From Istiophorus platypterus (taxonomy: Eukaryota > Chordata > Actinopteri > Istiophoriformes > Istiophoridae): a stretch of DNA of 64,000 nucleotides. A program made the translations under genes and the position numbers. The stretch spans positions 25,875,480 to 25,939,479 of the forward strand of contig CM029124.1 of NCBI GenBank assembly GCA_016859345.1, read 5' to 3'. The notes beneath the pieces were generated by a model. That model saw only the letters and a list, made by a program, of their open reading frames with translations, was not told the DNA's origin and searched no databases. Positions 39,201 to 48,395 of this stretch are shown piece after piece. The first letter of the stretch is position 1; every line of letters starts with the position of its first letter.

Positions 39201-42200
39201 CATTGCTAACCAACGCAGTAGTTGTTGATTCTCTCCCCTGTACAGTGTCATACAACAATCAGTGATTTGTTGCACTCACCTGTCTGAATGTTACTTTGCG
39301 GGTCTTGTGCATAGCAAAACGTCCACAATCTGCTCTTGGGGCAACTCCTCTGCCATTTATTCACAGTGCACCATGATTAAGGTTATGTTCATGGTTAGTA
39401 GCTTCCCTCCAGGATAAGCTTTTGCCTATCATTTTGTATGTGATGATAGGTCTGTCGTGTCAGGCATCCAACCAACAAGTGGCCTCCCAAAAAATAAGAG
39501 ATTTAAGTTCACATGACATGAGACCCCCGCTTGGTCGGATATCTGGGGCTCAAGCCAAGGTAAGTCTGTGCATTAAGGCACCACTCGACATAAATAATAC
39601 CTCCACAAATAAGATGAAAAAACTTACCTGTTCGTAAGTGGCCCTATAAATGGGTTGGTAATGAGCTGTATGGTGGCCTTGGATGCAAACAGCATTCCCA
39701 CTTTGACATTCTCATTGAGCAGCTTGCTGGTGGACTGGGGGCAGTCGGAGGAGTTATGGTACAGCTCTGCAGCAGCCGAGATAGTAGGAACCAGATCAGT
39801 AGACCTGGCTCTGGCATTGGAGCCTGAAAACCTCACGGTGTTGTCATATAAGGACACAATGCTGTGGAAGGCTCCTGGAGGATCCTGCTTTGACAGGGTG
39901 TTGTTCTTCAACATCACATCGGTTGTCTCATCCAGATTGTACAGATAGCTGGGAATTATGGGAACTGGTGGGCATAAAGAGGTGAAAGGAGACTGATGTA
40001 ATTAAATATGAAATCACCACTGACTGATGCTCACTGGCATAATGCTAGGCCCAATGTCAAGACAACATATGTCAGAAAAGAACAACACCATACCCTAATA
40101 AAAGAAAGAAACCTTAAAAGAGACAAGGTTTCAATAACCATTGGTCAGGTTGACCACATCACAAAAAAGTAAATAAATAGAAAAAGTATGCCCAAATTTC
40201 TCACTTAGAGCTAGTGGTAGTGCTCTCCATGCAGATAGGTTTTTGATATCAGGCCCAGACACTTCTGCCACAGCATAATACTGTGGAAGTGAATGGAATT
40301 CAAAGCTTTTTAAATAGAAAACCCCTAAAAATGACAAAATGACAGGAAAAATACCCTTTAAAAACCATTAAACTGTGCCATTAATCCACTGAAAGTCCAA
40401 CAAGTCCTCCAAATGACCAAAGAGGTCACTTGTCCCTACCCTCGGATATGAGCCATGGGAGCATACCAGCCACGGTGTCAAGATCTGCCCCTCTGTGTGA
40501 CATCATGACTGGACTCTTATTTCCTGTTTTATTTTGAAATCACTTTCCTTGTGCCTCTGCTTGTTGTTTCACTTCCTACCCTTGTGTGTTTTGCGCCTTC
40601 CTTATCTGCCATTTTCCATCCTCACACACACTAGATATTCCCCTACTTTTTTCCTTATCCACTTACCTGTTTTCACCTATAATGACTTAGCTTCCCCTTC
40701 CATTACTCCCTATTCCCAGTTACTTCATTGTCCTAGTGACTATTTAACACTTCCTCTTTGTCTTGTTCTTTGTCAGTTCATCTATATATGATCCCTTGTG
40801 TTCCTTGTGTGAAGAATCCTGTTTTGTTCTTGTGTTTGTTCCTCACTTGTTTCTTGTCTCCAAACATTGTGGATTATTGTTTTCCGCTCCTGAATATCCT
40901 GTCAACTAATCTTCCTGCAAATCTGTTAATTTTACTATTACAGTATCTTCATTGGATCTATCTGCATTTGTGTATGTCTGCATTTGGGTCCTTTCCCTTG
41001 ACTTCCTGGCTACACTGTGACAGGCATGAGTACCTTCATCATCATGGTAACAATAAGACAACCTGTAGGAGTGTAACAGAGGCAGGCTTACCAGATTTTC
41101 TACTTAAATCAGTCCATTTGGTGAAACCAAAAATCATGATAGGGTCAAAATCATTCTGATCACATTTTTTCGATCGCCATTCTGATGGTTCATGTTATCA
41201 TTAACTGCATTTCCTGACCTGTATCTGAATGACTTTATGCATTGCACTGCTGCCTCACGATTGGCTGATTGAATAATAGCACTTTTAGAAAGTGCTTGAT
41301 AAATCCCCATTAATTTATACATTAACTTACCCCAAATTTGAGACAAACCTGAATACTGAATTTTAAACATTCCTTCAAAAATCATTATTTTCCACCAGAA
41401 AATATTTTAGAATCCAAATGAAAACCAAAATCTCAACCCCAATGTTACCTTTACTACTTACCAAATGTATTGCTGAATTCTTCCGGTTATGACTTTTGCA
41501 ACCTTACAAAATGCCTTGATTTTTTTGTGTTTTCAGGGATAACAACTAATCAAAGGTACTTACAGGGTTTGTTGCTTCTTGTTGTGTTAATTATGTAGGG
41601 CTTCAGAAATGATGTAGTGTGATGATGATGATGATACTTTATACAGAGAATGAGTTTTGAAAAAAATAAAGAAAAACTAAAAATGCTCAAGTTTTACGAT
41701 TATTTGTTATATTAGCCTATCTAAAGTCACAGGAGTTACTGTATGAACTGGTTTGTATTTGTGGCCATGCACAATTTACTTAAGATAGGAAGAGTGTAGT
41801 ATCGTATTAAGGTTTTTTTTTCCAATTTTTTAATTAATTAATTAATTAATTAATTTATTTATTTATCTGTTTATTTATTTATTTATATTATCTCTTTCCA
41901 GTGTGAGATGGAGAAGTAAATAAGTAAAATGAGCTCAAATCTGATCTGGTAGTATTCACTCATTACACCTGAGAGCAGATGTCAAGCGAATGACGTTGTA
42001 TTAAACAGATAAATGTAACAAATTAGGTAACCTACAGTTTACTCTATTTTTTGCGAAATTTTGAATTCGATGCGTGGACAGTTACCGGACAGTTAAGCGC
42101 TGATTTTATGTTCAAGCCAGCATCAAGCAAATGGGACAATGGGCTGCGCCGTAACCGACAGCGGGGCACATTTGTTCGTACTTAGTGAACTGGACTACCT

Positions 42201-42394
42201 GTTGCGCAGGGAAAAAAAGGAAAAGGAAATAAGGAGTTGACAAAAGCAGGAGTTCACCTACCGACTACTGTCAGCAGCATGTTGTCCAGGAGCAGAGCCA
42301 CGAAAACAATGAAGAGAATCAGTTTCCTCGACTGTCTCTCCTCTCTGAGCCATTTGATCAAATTAAACTGCCGGAGCGCATCTAATCTCCCCAT
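13327..42394 (-). CDS. slc18a2: SLC18A2 / VMAT2 vesicular monoamine transporter, complete split CDS (15 coding exons)
   Basis: Joining the exons listed below gives 1554 nt, or 517 residues plus TAA, with every phase matching. The product is a 12-helix MFS antiporter that loads dopamine, noradrenaline, serotonin and histamine into vesicles in exchange for protons. Visible family features: Asp37 in helix 1 (LLLDNMLLTVVVPI), a glycosylated lumenal loop with N65-N-T and N115-S-S, Lys140 in FASKATIQLITNPFIG, the loop GPLTNR-IG, Glu314, Cys119 and Cys326 (the known lumenal disulfide pair), Asp401 (MVDSSMMPIMGYLVD) and Asp428 (AIADVAF). The tail keeps EEKIAIL, the dileucine-type sorting signal, and ends in acidic ENMDPEYDEYD. 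VMAT2 rather than VMAT1 is chosen from its place between PDZD8 and KCNK18. No frame break is seen, so the gene should be functional. Confidence 0.96.
15059..15192 (-). CDS. slc18a2: SLC18A2 exon 15 (residues 438-482)
   Basis: 134 nt from a TAG acceptor to a GTAAGA donor. It encodes GPSIGGSIAESIGFPWLMT, helix 12 and the start of the tail, ending GQEEKI. The frame would stay open past the donor, but splicing after ATT restores the family's EEK-I-AIL sequence. Confidence 0.93.
15724..16432. mobile_element. TA-flanked non-autonomous DNA transposon (MITE)
   Basis: Inverted terminal repeats of about 85 bases: the left arm contains CCCCTGGTCAAAATTTCTGT and AGTTAAGTGAGTAGAA, and the right arm holds the complements (TTGACCAGGGGCACGC, TTCTACTCACTTAGCT). 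A TA flanks each end (15722-15723 and 16433-16434), as in Tc1/mariner target sites. No transposase is visible inside. It sits in SLC18A2 intron 14, less than 400 bases from exon 14. Confidence 0.75.
16787..16906 (-). CDS. slc18a2: SLC18A2 exon 14 (residues 398-438)
   Basis: 120 nt, TTGCAG acceptor and GTAAGC donor, phase 1 at both ends. It encodes MVDSSMMPIMGYLVDLRH and SVYAIADVAFCMGFAL, holding Asp401 and Asp428, the proton- and substrate-coupling acidic residues of helices 10 and 11 in this family. Confidence 0.95.
17009..17072 (-). CDS. slc18a2: SLC18A2 exon 13 (residues 377-398)
   Basis: 64 nt between TTCCAG and GTAAGT. It encodes VPFARDIYGLILPNFGVGFAI. The following intron is only 102 nt and contains an in-frame stop, so retention would truncate the protein. 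Confidence 0.94.
17399..17450 (-). CDS. slc18a2: SLC18A2 exon 12 (residues 359-376)
   Basis: 52 nt between ATACAG and GTAAGT. It completes Arg359 and encodes WLCALIGMMVVGISVIC, most of transmembrane helix 9. Confidence 0.93.
17584..18625 (-). mobile_element. Tc1-like transposon remnant, family B, transposase on minus strand
   Basis: It starts after a TA at 17582-17583 with CAGTGGTTTCAGAAAGTATT. The body reads as the reverse complement of a common fish Tc1 element: CTTTGGCAGGAATTACAG, GGCTGGACCACTCAAGGACA, ATGCTGCCATCGCCATGCTC and CTTGGACTTGATGGG mark successive transposase segments. Stops and indels break it throughout and the far terminal repeat is not clear. It lies in SLC18A2 intron 11. 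Confidence 0.8.
19055..19133 (-). CDS. slc18a2: SLC18A2 exon 11 (residues 333-359)
   Basis: 79 nt from TGCCCAG to GTAGGA. It encodes VAFLPASISYLIGTNIFG and TLAHKIG, helix 8 and the following cytosolic loop; it ends in phase 2 within Arg359. Confidence 0.93.
20786..21330. repeat. Unclassified interspersed repeat with palindromic AGACCAC...GTGGTCT core
   Basis: Intronic segment running from TGGCCCTGGTCATACC to the AGTCAAGTCACC region. It resembles a non-autonomous fish DNA element and has an inverted repeat AGACCAC-CTCCGAAT-GTGGTCT near 21214. A related core (ACCACTTCCAAAGGTGGTCT) occurs near 29469. The superfamily is not assigned. Confidence 0.4.
21962..23437 (+). mobile_element. Tc1-like transposon, family C, decayed transposase on plus strand
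   Basis: Both ends are visible: TA then CAGTGCATTCAAATTATTGA at the left, and the inverted ATTTTGATAG...CAGTG end at the right followed by TA (23438-23439). Inside are transposase-like segments such as ACTGTTCTATGGACAGATGA and CTAAATCCAACTGAAAACCT, which correspond to the usual LWTDE and PDLNPIEN blocks. The frame is broken in many places. A 25-bp tandem duplication is embedded at 22746-22795. It lies in SLC18A2 intron 10. Confidence 0.8.
23594..24719 (-). mobile_element. Tc1-like transposon, family D, transposase remnants on minus strand
   Basis: The left end carries GAGCACTTTATTAGGAACC and the right end GGTGTTCCTAAAGAAG, the two termini of a widespread fish element. Minus-strand open pieces read VVEEEIGSMNVQLRN and LTAERKARVIQMT, transposase segments of this family. 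Other copies or fragments of the same family are at 41178-41290 and 47695-48395. It starts about 155 bp after the family C copy and abuts a family A fragment. Confidence 0.82.
24720..25165 (-). mobile_element. Tc1-like family A terminal fragment
   Basis: It starts with AGTTAGGTTCATAAGTATTT, the shared family A terminus, followed by the long terminal repeat (GGAGTTTAACAAAAACGTCG) and a piece equivalent to the C-terminal side of the transposase in reverse. It breaks off near GGTTGAGGTCAGATGAT, about 120 bases from SLC18A2 exon 10. Confidence 0.75.
25284..25379 (-). CDS. slc18a2: SLC18A2 exon 10 (residues 301-333)
   Basis: 96 nt from TTCCCAG to GTATTT. It encodes AICFGNMAIAMMEPTLPIWM and METMCARKWQL, including Glu314 and Cys326; Cys326 pairs with Cys119 in the family disulfide. 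Confidence 0.95.
27054..27114 (-). CDS. slc18a2: SLC18A2 exon 9 (residues 281-301)
   Basis: 61 nt from CTTCACAG to GTAAGA. It encodes SQKGTPLLTLMKDPYILIAA, the end of the large cytosolic loop and the start of helix 7. A long (TA)n tract sits just upstream of its acceptor. Confidence 0.94.
27148..27202. repeat. (TA)n microsatellite, about 27 units
   Basis: Uninterrupted TA dinucleotides read directly from the sequence, beginning after GTGTATTG-type sequence and ending in TAATATATAG. It lies 34-88 nt upstream of the exon 9 acceptor of SLC18A2 on the minus strand. Confidence 0.98.
28440..30640 (+). mobile_element. L1-type non-LTR retrotransposon remnant
   Basis: The firm part is 29280-30000. 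It includes the reverse-transcriptase-like DLSVIAVDFEKVFDCLQ near 29279 and, after a gap, GRINLIKITWLPKFSVF, SYSTIAGFIQGENH and LEGGFYISKLELYYLA, which match the region after the RT in L1-clade ORF2 proteins. Frames are broken by stops and indels. The 5' limit (about 28440) and the T-rich 3' limit (about 30640) are rough. It lies in SLC18A2 intron 8. Confidence 0.65.
31226..31269 (-). CDS. slc18a2: SLC18A2 exon 8 (residues 266-280)
   Basis: 44 nt, the smallest exon, between CTTCACAG and GTGAGT. It encodes LQLFVLQPNKVEPE and ends in phase 0. It is separated from exon 7 by an intron of 158 nt. Confidence 0.93.
31428..31517 (-). CDS. slc18a2: SLC18A2 exon 7 (residues 236-266)
   Basis: 90 nt from TTCCACAG to GTACAG. 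It encodes GPPFGSVMYEFVGKTAPFL and ILAFLALFDG, transmembrane helix 6. Its first two bases complete Val236 with the last base of exon 6, which fixes the GC donor of the preceding intron. Confidence 0.95.
32164..32256 (-). CDS. slc18a2: SLC18A2 exon 6 (residues 205-236), with GC donor
   Basis: 93 nt. It encodes MGMLASVYTNDEERGHAIGI and ALGGLALGVL. The exon ends CTAG and the intron begins GCATGT: the protein frame and family sequence (GVL-V-GPPFG) allow no GT donor here, so this is a GC-AG intron. Confidence 0.94.
   Translation of the reverse strand, partial: GWECLLVCTQMMKREVMPLGLPWEVWHWEY
32850..33115. other. Unidentified GC-richer segment, open on both strands
   Basis: Inside SLC18A2 intron 5. 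The plus strand is open for 86 codons (32854-33114) and the minus strand for 68 codons (32850-33056), with composition clearly richer in C and G than the surrounding intron. Plus-strand text includes ITQGFVAPLALEATLFC. I do not recognise either product. It may be part of a repeat or an old insertion; it is not a known SLC18A2 exon. Confidence 0.35.
33210..33293 (-). CDS. slc18a2: SLC18A2 exon 5 (residues 177-205)
   Basis: 84 nt from GTGAAG to GTAAGA. It encodes FAFSSSYTLLFLARSLQGVG and SSCSSVAG, covering helix 4. Its first two bases complete Met177 with exon 4. Confidence 0.95.
33396..33454 (-). CDS. slc18a2: SLC18A2 exon 4 (residues 157-177)
   Basis: 59 nt between CCCTTTAG and GTAAGT. It encodes IGYQLPIFAGFCIMFISTI, helix 3. 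The intron to exon 5 is 102 nt and contains no stop in the protein frame. Confidence 0.95.
34765..35420. repeat. Imperfect direct repeat pair in SLC18A2 intron 3
   Basis: A segment at about 34765-34945 (GCCATGTTGTCCTCTTCATG) is repeated in diverged form at about 35236-35420 (GCCATGTTGTCCTCTCTAAG), with the order of further matching blocks preserved (ACTAGTGA, GAATTTACTGTC). The spacing is about 470 bp. No coding function is apparent. Confidence 0.45.
35690..37765. repeat. Diverged duplicated repeat unit
   Basis: The stretch at about 35720-36140 recurs at about 37255-37750. Shared blocks in the same order include GCAATCCCACT(A/T)TATGTTCT, CCACTCACTTTTTT, TGTAATTTTT(C/A)CCCATA and GTACCAT(T/C)CA(A/C)CTGCC. 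This is a decayed interspersed or tandem repeat in SLC18A2 intron 3; the class is not assigned. Confidence 0.5.
36580..38530. repeat. Pyrimidine-biased repeat block (TTCAGC/CATTTC-rich), ending in (TTC)n
   Basis: On the plus strand this 2 kb is dominated by T and C, with many recurrences of TTCAGC, TTTAGCTT and CATTTC, and a (TTC)n run at about 38486-38512. Purines are correspondingly concentrated on the strand transcribed as SLC18A2 pre-mRNA. Open frames here are low-complexity and not considered genes. Confidence 0.55.
39628..39964 (-). CDS. slc18a2: SLC18A2 exon 3 (residues 45-157, lumenal loop)
   Basis: 337 nt from CCCACCAG to GTAAGT, the largest coding exon. It encodes the end of helix 1, the large lumenal loop with N-glycosylation sequons at N65 and N115 and Cys119, then helix 2 with Lys140 and FIGPLTNR. 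It ends in phase 2 within Arg157. Confidence 0.96.
41178..41290. mobile_element. Tc1-like family D terminal fragment
   Basis: A short piece (ACTTTATGCATTGCACTGCT, GATTGGCTGATTGAATAAT) matches the terminal part of the family D element also seen near 24600 and 48330. No transposase remains. It lies in SLC18A2 intron 2. Confidence 0.6.
41828..41888. repeat. (TTAA)n/(TTTA)n tetranucleotide microsatellite
   Basis: A run of TTAA units passes into TTTA/TTTATC units, read directly from the sequence, in SLC18A2 intron 2. Confidence 0.95.
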
Positions 42395-42449
42395 GATGTT
42401 AGTCCCGAGAAGAGCAAGACAATAGAAAATAGACGGATGTCAATTCCTC
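42262..42449 (-). CDS. slc18a2: SLC18A2 exon 2 (5' UTR end and residues 1-45)
   Basis: The acceptor CCCTCTCCAG precedes 55 nt of leader and the ATG at 42392-42394, followed by GRLDALRQFNLIKWLREER. This start is chosen because it gives the family N-terminus (about four residues longer than human) and no in-frame ATG lies upstream in the exon. Helix 1 (LILFIVFVALLLDNML) with Asp37 follows, then a GTAGGT donor in phase 1. The coding part is 42262-42394. Confidence 0.93.
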
Positions 42450-42592
42450 CTGGAGAGGGATAAGTGGTATTAATGAGTCAGTAACTCGTGAATTTTCTAC
42501 CAGTCTATAGAGGAAACAGTTGATAAACTAGTAATACTAGCAAACTGCTCAGAATGTGTGCGACAGTTGCCGCTGCAGTGTCAAAATCTTAC

Positions 42593-42740
42593 CTACATGC
42601 ACAAGGGCCAAAAGCAGCAGCAGAGATGGGAGGAGGGGATGCTGTCTTTTTACCAACTGGACTCACTGCTGACGTCATTCCGCCTTTATGTTCAGGGCCC
42701 TGTCAGACCTGCCTTTAAACGCCCAGAACTACTGGATTAG
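42593..42740 (-). promoter_or_regulatory. slc18a2: SLC18A2 promoter and short non-coding exon 1
   Basis: A consensus donor (ATGTAG then GTAAGA) at 42593/42592 pairs with the exon 2 acceptor, giving a 143-nt leader intron; the mammalian gene also has a non-coding first exon. Upstream on the minus strand lie a CCCCTCCTCCC GC-type box (about 42626-42640), a TA-rich GGTAAAAAGA (about 42645-42654) that may act as a TATA-like element, and a perfect TGACGTCA palindrome at 42670-42677. Transcription would start near 42620. The promoter is inferred from motifs. Confidence 0.5.
42670..42677. promoter_or_regulatory. Consensus CRE (TGACGTCA)
   Basis: A perfect 8-bp CREB/ATF palindrome about 50 bp upstream of the inferred SLC18A2 start. 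A CRE has been reported in mammalian VMAT2 promoters, so a conserved cAMP/CREB input is plausible. Confidence 0.6.
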
Positions 42741-45700
42741 ACCTGAGATAGTAAACAGGATTAGAGACAACAAATACCAAACCTCAAACTGAGCTTTAAT
42801 GATGATAGAAAAGATAAATACTGACCTACTGCAATTTTGAAAGTAAAGGTTTCATGACCCAACAATTATGCTGAGGATTACCACTCAAAAATACAATGAT
42901 CATCCACATCAAACTGGTAAATGATTTTAGTGTTTGGTCTGATCAGTGCAGATTTGAAATCAAATTCATGATTTTTTGTAGAACCTTAAGAAAGATTTAT
43001 ATATTCCACAAAAAAATAAGCCTAAAATTTTTTATTTATGTCCCTGTGTGGCATTCTTTACCTGGTTACTATAAGTGATTATTGGTAAGAACCCTCTCAT
43101 CAGGATTCATAGGGAAGCTAAAGGTATAAGTCATAACCAAATGTCCATTATTAGGTATTAATTCCATTAAATCTTTTACAGCAATGTAAAAGGTGACAAA
43201 ATGAACCAACAAAAGCAGTTGTGCTGTAAATGGTACATTTTTTCAAAGGTATGATACTGTCAAAATGGTGAAATCTGCTTGGCAACTTGTGGTATGGCAC
43301 TTGTATGGAAGGAAGATGAAGACCATGATGAAATAGTAAGTCACAGTGTAAGTGGTCGCTATGATTACATTTTTGATATTTTGTCCAGCAAAAGTTATAA
43401 TGAAACTGGATGATTTTAAAACAGAGTTTACTGCTCTGTAGTAAAATACTGTGGCAGGGTGACAGGCACATCTTGTATTCAAAACCACCATGACACAATC
43501 ACAGTGGTCAAGTAATTTGGGGTGCATTTAAGCAAGGCACTATAGATGGAAATTACTGATCAATTTGCTAATTCAATTTTTTTGTTCAGTTCAGTTAAGA
43601 GATTCTTAGTCAGTTCCTATGCAGTTCATTCATTTTTTCCAAGCTAAGCAACTGCATCAAACACATATCAATACCTACACATGGGACAGCACATCATCTT
43701 TCATGGCAGCAGTTGACCACTTCAGTTCAGCAGTAAAATCACTTATTGTTCAAACTATTATGCTCAGTTCACCATAAAACTATATATTAGCTATGTATTG
43801 ATGTATTGAATCATGATCAAGTAAGCTTTTATTTAAACTGGATGTAATGTACTGTACACTATGGAGTGCCCATAGAGGAGAACTACACTGCTAAAAACTA
43901 TTGGTTTGTTTAGTGACAATATGGATTCAATTCAGAGATTCAGTATAATTACTTCAGCTTCAAGATTAGGTGTAAAAGATTCGTTCATACTGAACACCTC
44001 TAACTAATATATCTGGTCTCAATATTTTTGCTTTGAAAGGTTGATACTGATGTTGATGAGGGAGGTAAAAGTGAACCAAAACAGTACAGTGATGAGCTGG
44101 AAATTTGCATAGTTGGGTGATAATTCATTGACCCATTGCACTAATAGTACAGCTTTAAGGTATGTAAATAGTCTTTTCCCTAATATTGCGAAGGAAAGAA
44201 AAAAAATAAGGCATAGGCTTCAACTGAATTGATGCAAGGGATGCCAAGGGGTGTTGGTATAGATTAATAGACAATTTAAAAAAAGTTGTTTAAGGGATTT
44301 TTTCTTCAGTCTTTGTTTCTGCAATTGGGTTATGGATAGGTCCAAAGGAAACATTGATTTTCCAGTTTAGGGCTGAAAATATTGGTCTTTGAAAGTAGCT
44401 GTAGGACTTTTAGTGCGAAGAAACTAATAAAATTGAATAGAAAAAAAGTTTCATATAGAAAAGGACATAATAATATTAATAATATTTAGGAGGAGAAAGA
44501 TTGCAGTAGTTATTTTAGCTTCTGGTTTTGGTATCATAGATGGCATTTTTTTAATAAGAACATTTTTAATGGATAAAAATCTTTTTTATCAGTGCTTGAC
44601 TTTGTGATTTTCTTTAATAACATTGTTTAACCTTTAATTCCTTTCCTCTTCTGAACAAAAACCCAATACAGTCTGGCAGCAAATGTGAGTACCTTCTCTT
44701 ACTTCCTCATGGTTTTACAGTAGCACCATCTTGTGCTCTGTTAACATTACTGCAGCTTGGCTTTCACTGACCTTGTCCACTGTTGTATACATTCTCTCAT
44801 TGTGTTATGCCACAACTTGTGAGTTCATAACAACAAAATAGCATAACTTTTTAAATCTAGGAAGATATGCTTCTAAATAAATTGGTAACAGACTTAATAA
44901 AAAATGGAAAAGGAATCAGCTACAATGTAATTAAACTACATTAACAACTATTCCTTTCAAAGGGGTGTGAACTGCTTTTAATTGATGATTATACAACAGT
45001 GGTAACTAATGGTGTCATAGGACTGATATGCAGATGGAGCAATGATGAACCAAATTCATCTACTCAAGTACTACTCATGGTTCAGCATCAATATTATTCA
45101 GTCAGTATTAATCATGATCTATGGATTGTGTGCAGTATATGGAAGTTACTTAGAGCAAATACATTTTCAGAAAAAAAAGAAAGACAATTTTGAGACAAAG
45201 TCTTTTGAGACTTGCACAGTAATAGGCACAGATGATGCATAAACCAAATACTGATGTGATTTGCAATAATAAGCCCAATAATAAAATTAATGACATATCA
45301 ATAATAACAGCATTCAGTGGCATTTGTTAAGGCCTTTCAAGTTCATCGTTCCCTTGCATAGTAGCATTTTAATCATCATTTATACAATAGAGTCACTAGG
45401 TTCAATTACATATTTATGTCATTCAGCTCTCATTCACAGTAGGAAGCTAAGCATCAGTACTTAGTTAGGTTTTTAGTTCTAGACTTAAAACTAATCATTT
45501 ACACTCATTATGATTCTTTGATGTTTTAGCACTACATACGATAACATTCATAGCTTTATTAAGGTTATAATCATATAGGTTTTTCACATGTCCACTTGTT
45601 TGGCCAAGTGGCCAATACTGTCATGTAAGACTACTATCATGTAAGGCTACTACCATGTAAGACTTCTATCAAATGTCAATATTTCTTGCCACCTTCTGTC

Positions 45701-45974
45701 AGAAATTCCATTCACTTCAGAAATTCGTATATATTCATAGGTTTTTACAAAATAACAGAGACTTACACACGACACTCTTTAAGTGCCCTGTGATTAAGCT
45801 TATAAAGGATCTGCTGTATTTGACTTGTCAGCAATGTTTTGTTTTTTATCCTTGCAAGAATAAAAATTTGTGGTGTTGTTCAACAAATATTCGATCATAG
45901 CAACTTGTTCGGTGGCCAGAGGTAATCAGTAGACTAACACCTCACTGATATTTCACTTAGGCTGTAATGGAATT
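42741..45974. other. Spacer between SLC18A2 and KCNK18, nothing recognised
   Basis: AT-rich sequence with short open frames (for example minus strand 43243-43527) that carry no motif I recognise. No RNA gene or nameable repeat is seen. Confidence 0.4.
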
Positions 45975-46625
45975 TCCCTTTACTGACGCATGATACCTCC
46001 AAGTTGGGTGTGGTGCTTTTGATTTGGGTGCATTATTATGCATGCATTCCTGGCATACAGTTTGATTTCATCCATGTAGAGTAGGTGACTGATGCTTGCT
46101 CCACTTTGGAATAGCCACTCTTTTTGATGATTTGGCTGAGGGGGTTCAGGCCTATACAGAACAGCAGCAGGTATACTGCTGCTGGTATATGCTGCACTTG
46201 ATGATAACTTGTTCAACTGGCTTTGAGTTGGCCTCCAGAGTTGTTTTCCACAGCCCCATTGAGTTCTTGATGAAGGCTCTTAGTGTCCTAATGATATTGT
46301 TCATTTCCTAGCATTCCAGTATCCATGTGTGTGGCATTGAGTCATAGCCTTTCTTGTAGTCAATCCAGGTGGAGCACAGGTTAGTTTGCCTGGTCTTGCA
46401 GTCTTGGGTGACTGCTCTATCAGTCAATAGCTGGTGTTTGGCTCCCCTGGTAATACTACCCTGCTAATATATATGGCCATGTGCCCATCCATCTTAGCTG
46501 CTATGATGCCTGACAGGAGCTTCCATGTAAGTTATTAGCTGGATCTCATTGTGCCTTTCTGGGGATCCTTTATGATCAGACTATCCACCCTTGCAGAATT
46601 CTGATCAGAGTTGTTTGACTTTTCA
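45975..46625 (-). mobile_element. Non-LTR retrotransposon fragment (R4/R2-like reverse transcriptase)
   Basis: On the minus strand the broken translation reads STWIDYKKGYDSMPHTWILE, then RAFIKNSMGLWKTTLEANSK, and ISHLLYMDEIKLYARNA. These are RT blocks of a non-LTR element; the catalytic YMDD reads YMDE here. Stops and frameshifts are present. Assignment to the R2/R4 group with a restriction-like endonuclease is from the style of these blocks and is tentative. Confidence 0.75.
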
Positions 46626-47694
46626 ATCGGGATCAATACATTTTCAGAGCAAACATATTCAATTTCATATTATTATATTCAGTTTCAAGTATATCAGATT
46701 CAAGTTCCAAACAAATAAATTAAATTTTAAATTAAGCTAGAATAGGACACTTTGTAAGGCCATATGTGCAGCTTGCTCTGAATGTAAGGAGCTTGCTCAC
46801 TGAACTTGATGCTTTTCTTATGGCCTACTTCAGCACTACTCACTGTGTTACCAGCCATAATCAATTAGAGATGCTATTTAATTGACTAGAACAAAATATC
46901 CCGAACTGATAATGAACTGCTAGCTACAAGCTACCAGTAAGGATGCTGCTGTTTGCCTAAATGATGCTTGAAGGTAGAAGAAGGGAATGCAGATGGACTG
47001 AGAGGAGAGAAAAACAACATAGATGGATTAAAAAAAAAATCTATCCCCACCATTCTGGACACAATTTGAACGAGACCAATATGTTGTTGTGAAGATGGTG
47101 AGAGGCTGAGCACACAAGCTACTTAAATGCAGGTATGTAATTAAATTACCCAGCAGGAAAGTCAACCTCAAAGAGCTAGCTGAAAACAGGCCCATCTAAA
47201 AGAGACAGACATTTCACAACATAGCATTATAATCTCCAGCATTGTCCTAATGGCAAGATGGTCAACCCCTTCGCTATACAAATTTTGTTTCATATATGCA
47301 TTAAAGGGAACTTTTATTTGTAAAAAGAAAATGTTTTGAACGCAAAGAAAAGCTTTGATGACATTACAATGCTTACTTACTGCTCTGTACCCTTATCTGG
47401 TATATGTGAAATATGTGAAAGGATTATTGCACACAAAAAGCTGAAGAAGGGCTTGTGAGTTGTTGTTCTGGGTGTTACCTGATTGTGGACAGAAAAAAAG
47501 CAGGATGATAACTATACAAACAGAATGTGTCTGGTGTTTAAAGACAAATAAGAACCCTATGTTTTAGGGGAGTGAGACTGAGGCAAGAAAATGGTTTTGC
47601 ATAGACTAATTGATTGATTGAGAAGATTGATGGGCCTATTTAAGAAATTGTCCTTTGTCAGTTATGAATCGCTTTGGTGATTTGAAACATTTGT
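46626..47694. other. Spacer, nothing recognised
   Basis: Sequence between a LINE fragment and a Tc1 fragment. No gene or RNA gene recognised; a short A-rich run lies near 47030. Confidence 0.4.
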
Positions 47695-48395
47695 TTAATT
47701 CAGCTCAGTTGGGGGGCCCCAAAGTGTGACAAGGAAAGATTCCCCACACCACTGTACTAACACCAGCAGCCAGGACTGTTGACACAAGGCAGTTATGTTC
47801 CGTTGATTCATATTGTTGTTGGCAGATTCTGACACGACCATCTGCTGCCTCAGCAGAAATCCAGATTCATCAGACAAGGCTATGTTTCTCAGGTCTTCAG
47901 CAGTCCAGTTTCGGGGAGAACCTGTACCCACTCCAGCCTCAGATTTTTGTTCTTGGCTAACAGGAGAGAAACCCAGCGCTGTATTCTGCTGCTGTAGGTC
48001 ATCTGCCTCATGGTTGGACATGTTATGTCTCAAGGATGAAATAGAGTTACCATAGTCTTTCTGTAAGCTCCATTCTCCTCTGACCTCTCCTGGCAACAAA
48101 ACATTTCTGTCCACAGAAACGACGCTCACTGGAAATTTTTATTTTTGTTTGTGTCACTGTTCTTAGTAATAACTCTAGAGACTGTTGCATATGAGAAACC
48201 CAGAGGATTTTCATTTTCAAAAATACTCAAACCAGCCTCTTAGGCACCAGAAATTCATGACATAGCTAAAGTCAGTGACATTTGATTTTTCCATATTCTG
48301 ATGTTTGATGTGAACATCAACTGACGCTCCTGAATCTGCAGTTTTTTATAATTGCATGAATAAGCAAATGTACAGGTATTCCTAAAAACTATATT
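47695..48395 (-). mobile_element. Tc1-like family D fragment, transposase on minus strand
   Basis: Minus-strand open frame 47695-48129 includes RNWTAEDLRNIALSDESGFL, the middle of a Tc1 transposase, followed upstream by GAAATACTC-type and AATTGCATGAATAAGCA segments of the family D end (TACAGGTATTCCTAAAAAC at about 48372). The C-terminal part and the other terminus are missing. Confidence 0.82.

Noticed and set aside
42100..42170. REST/RE1 silencer in SLC18A2 intron 2
   Set aside because: CCGACAGCGGGG resembles only half of the RE1 motif and the left half is absent.
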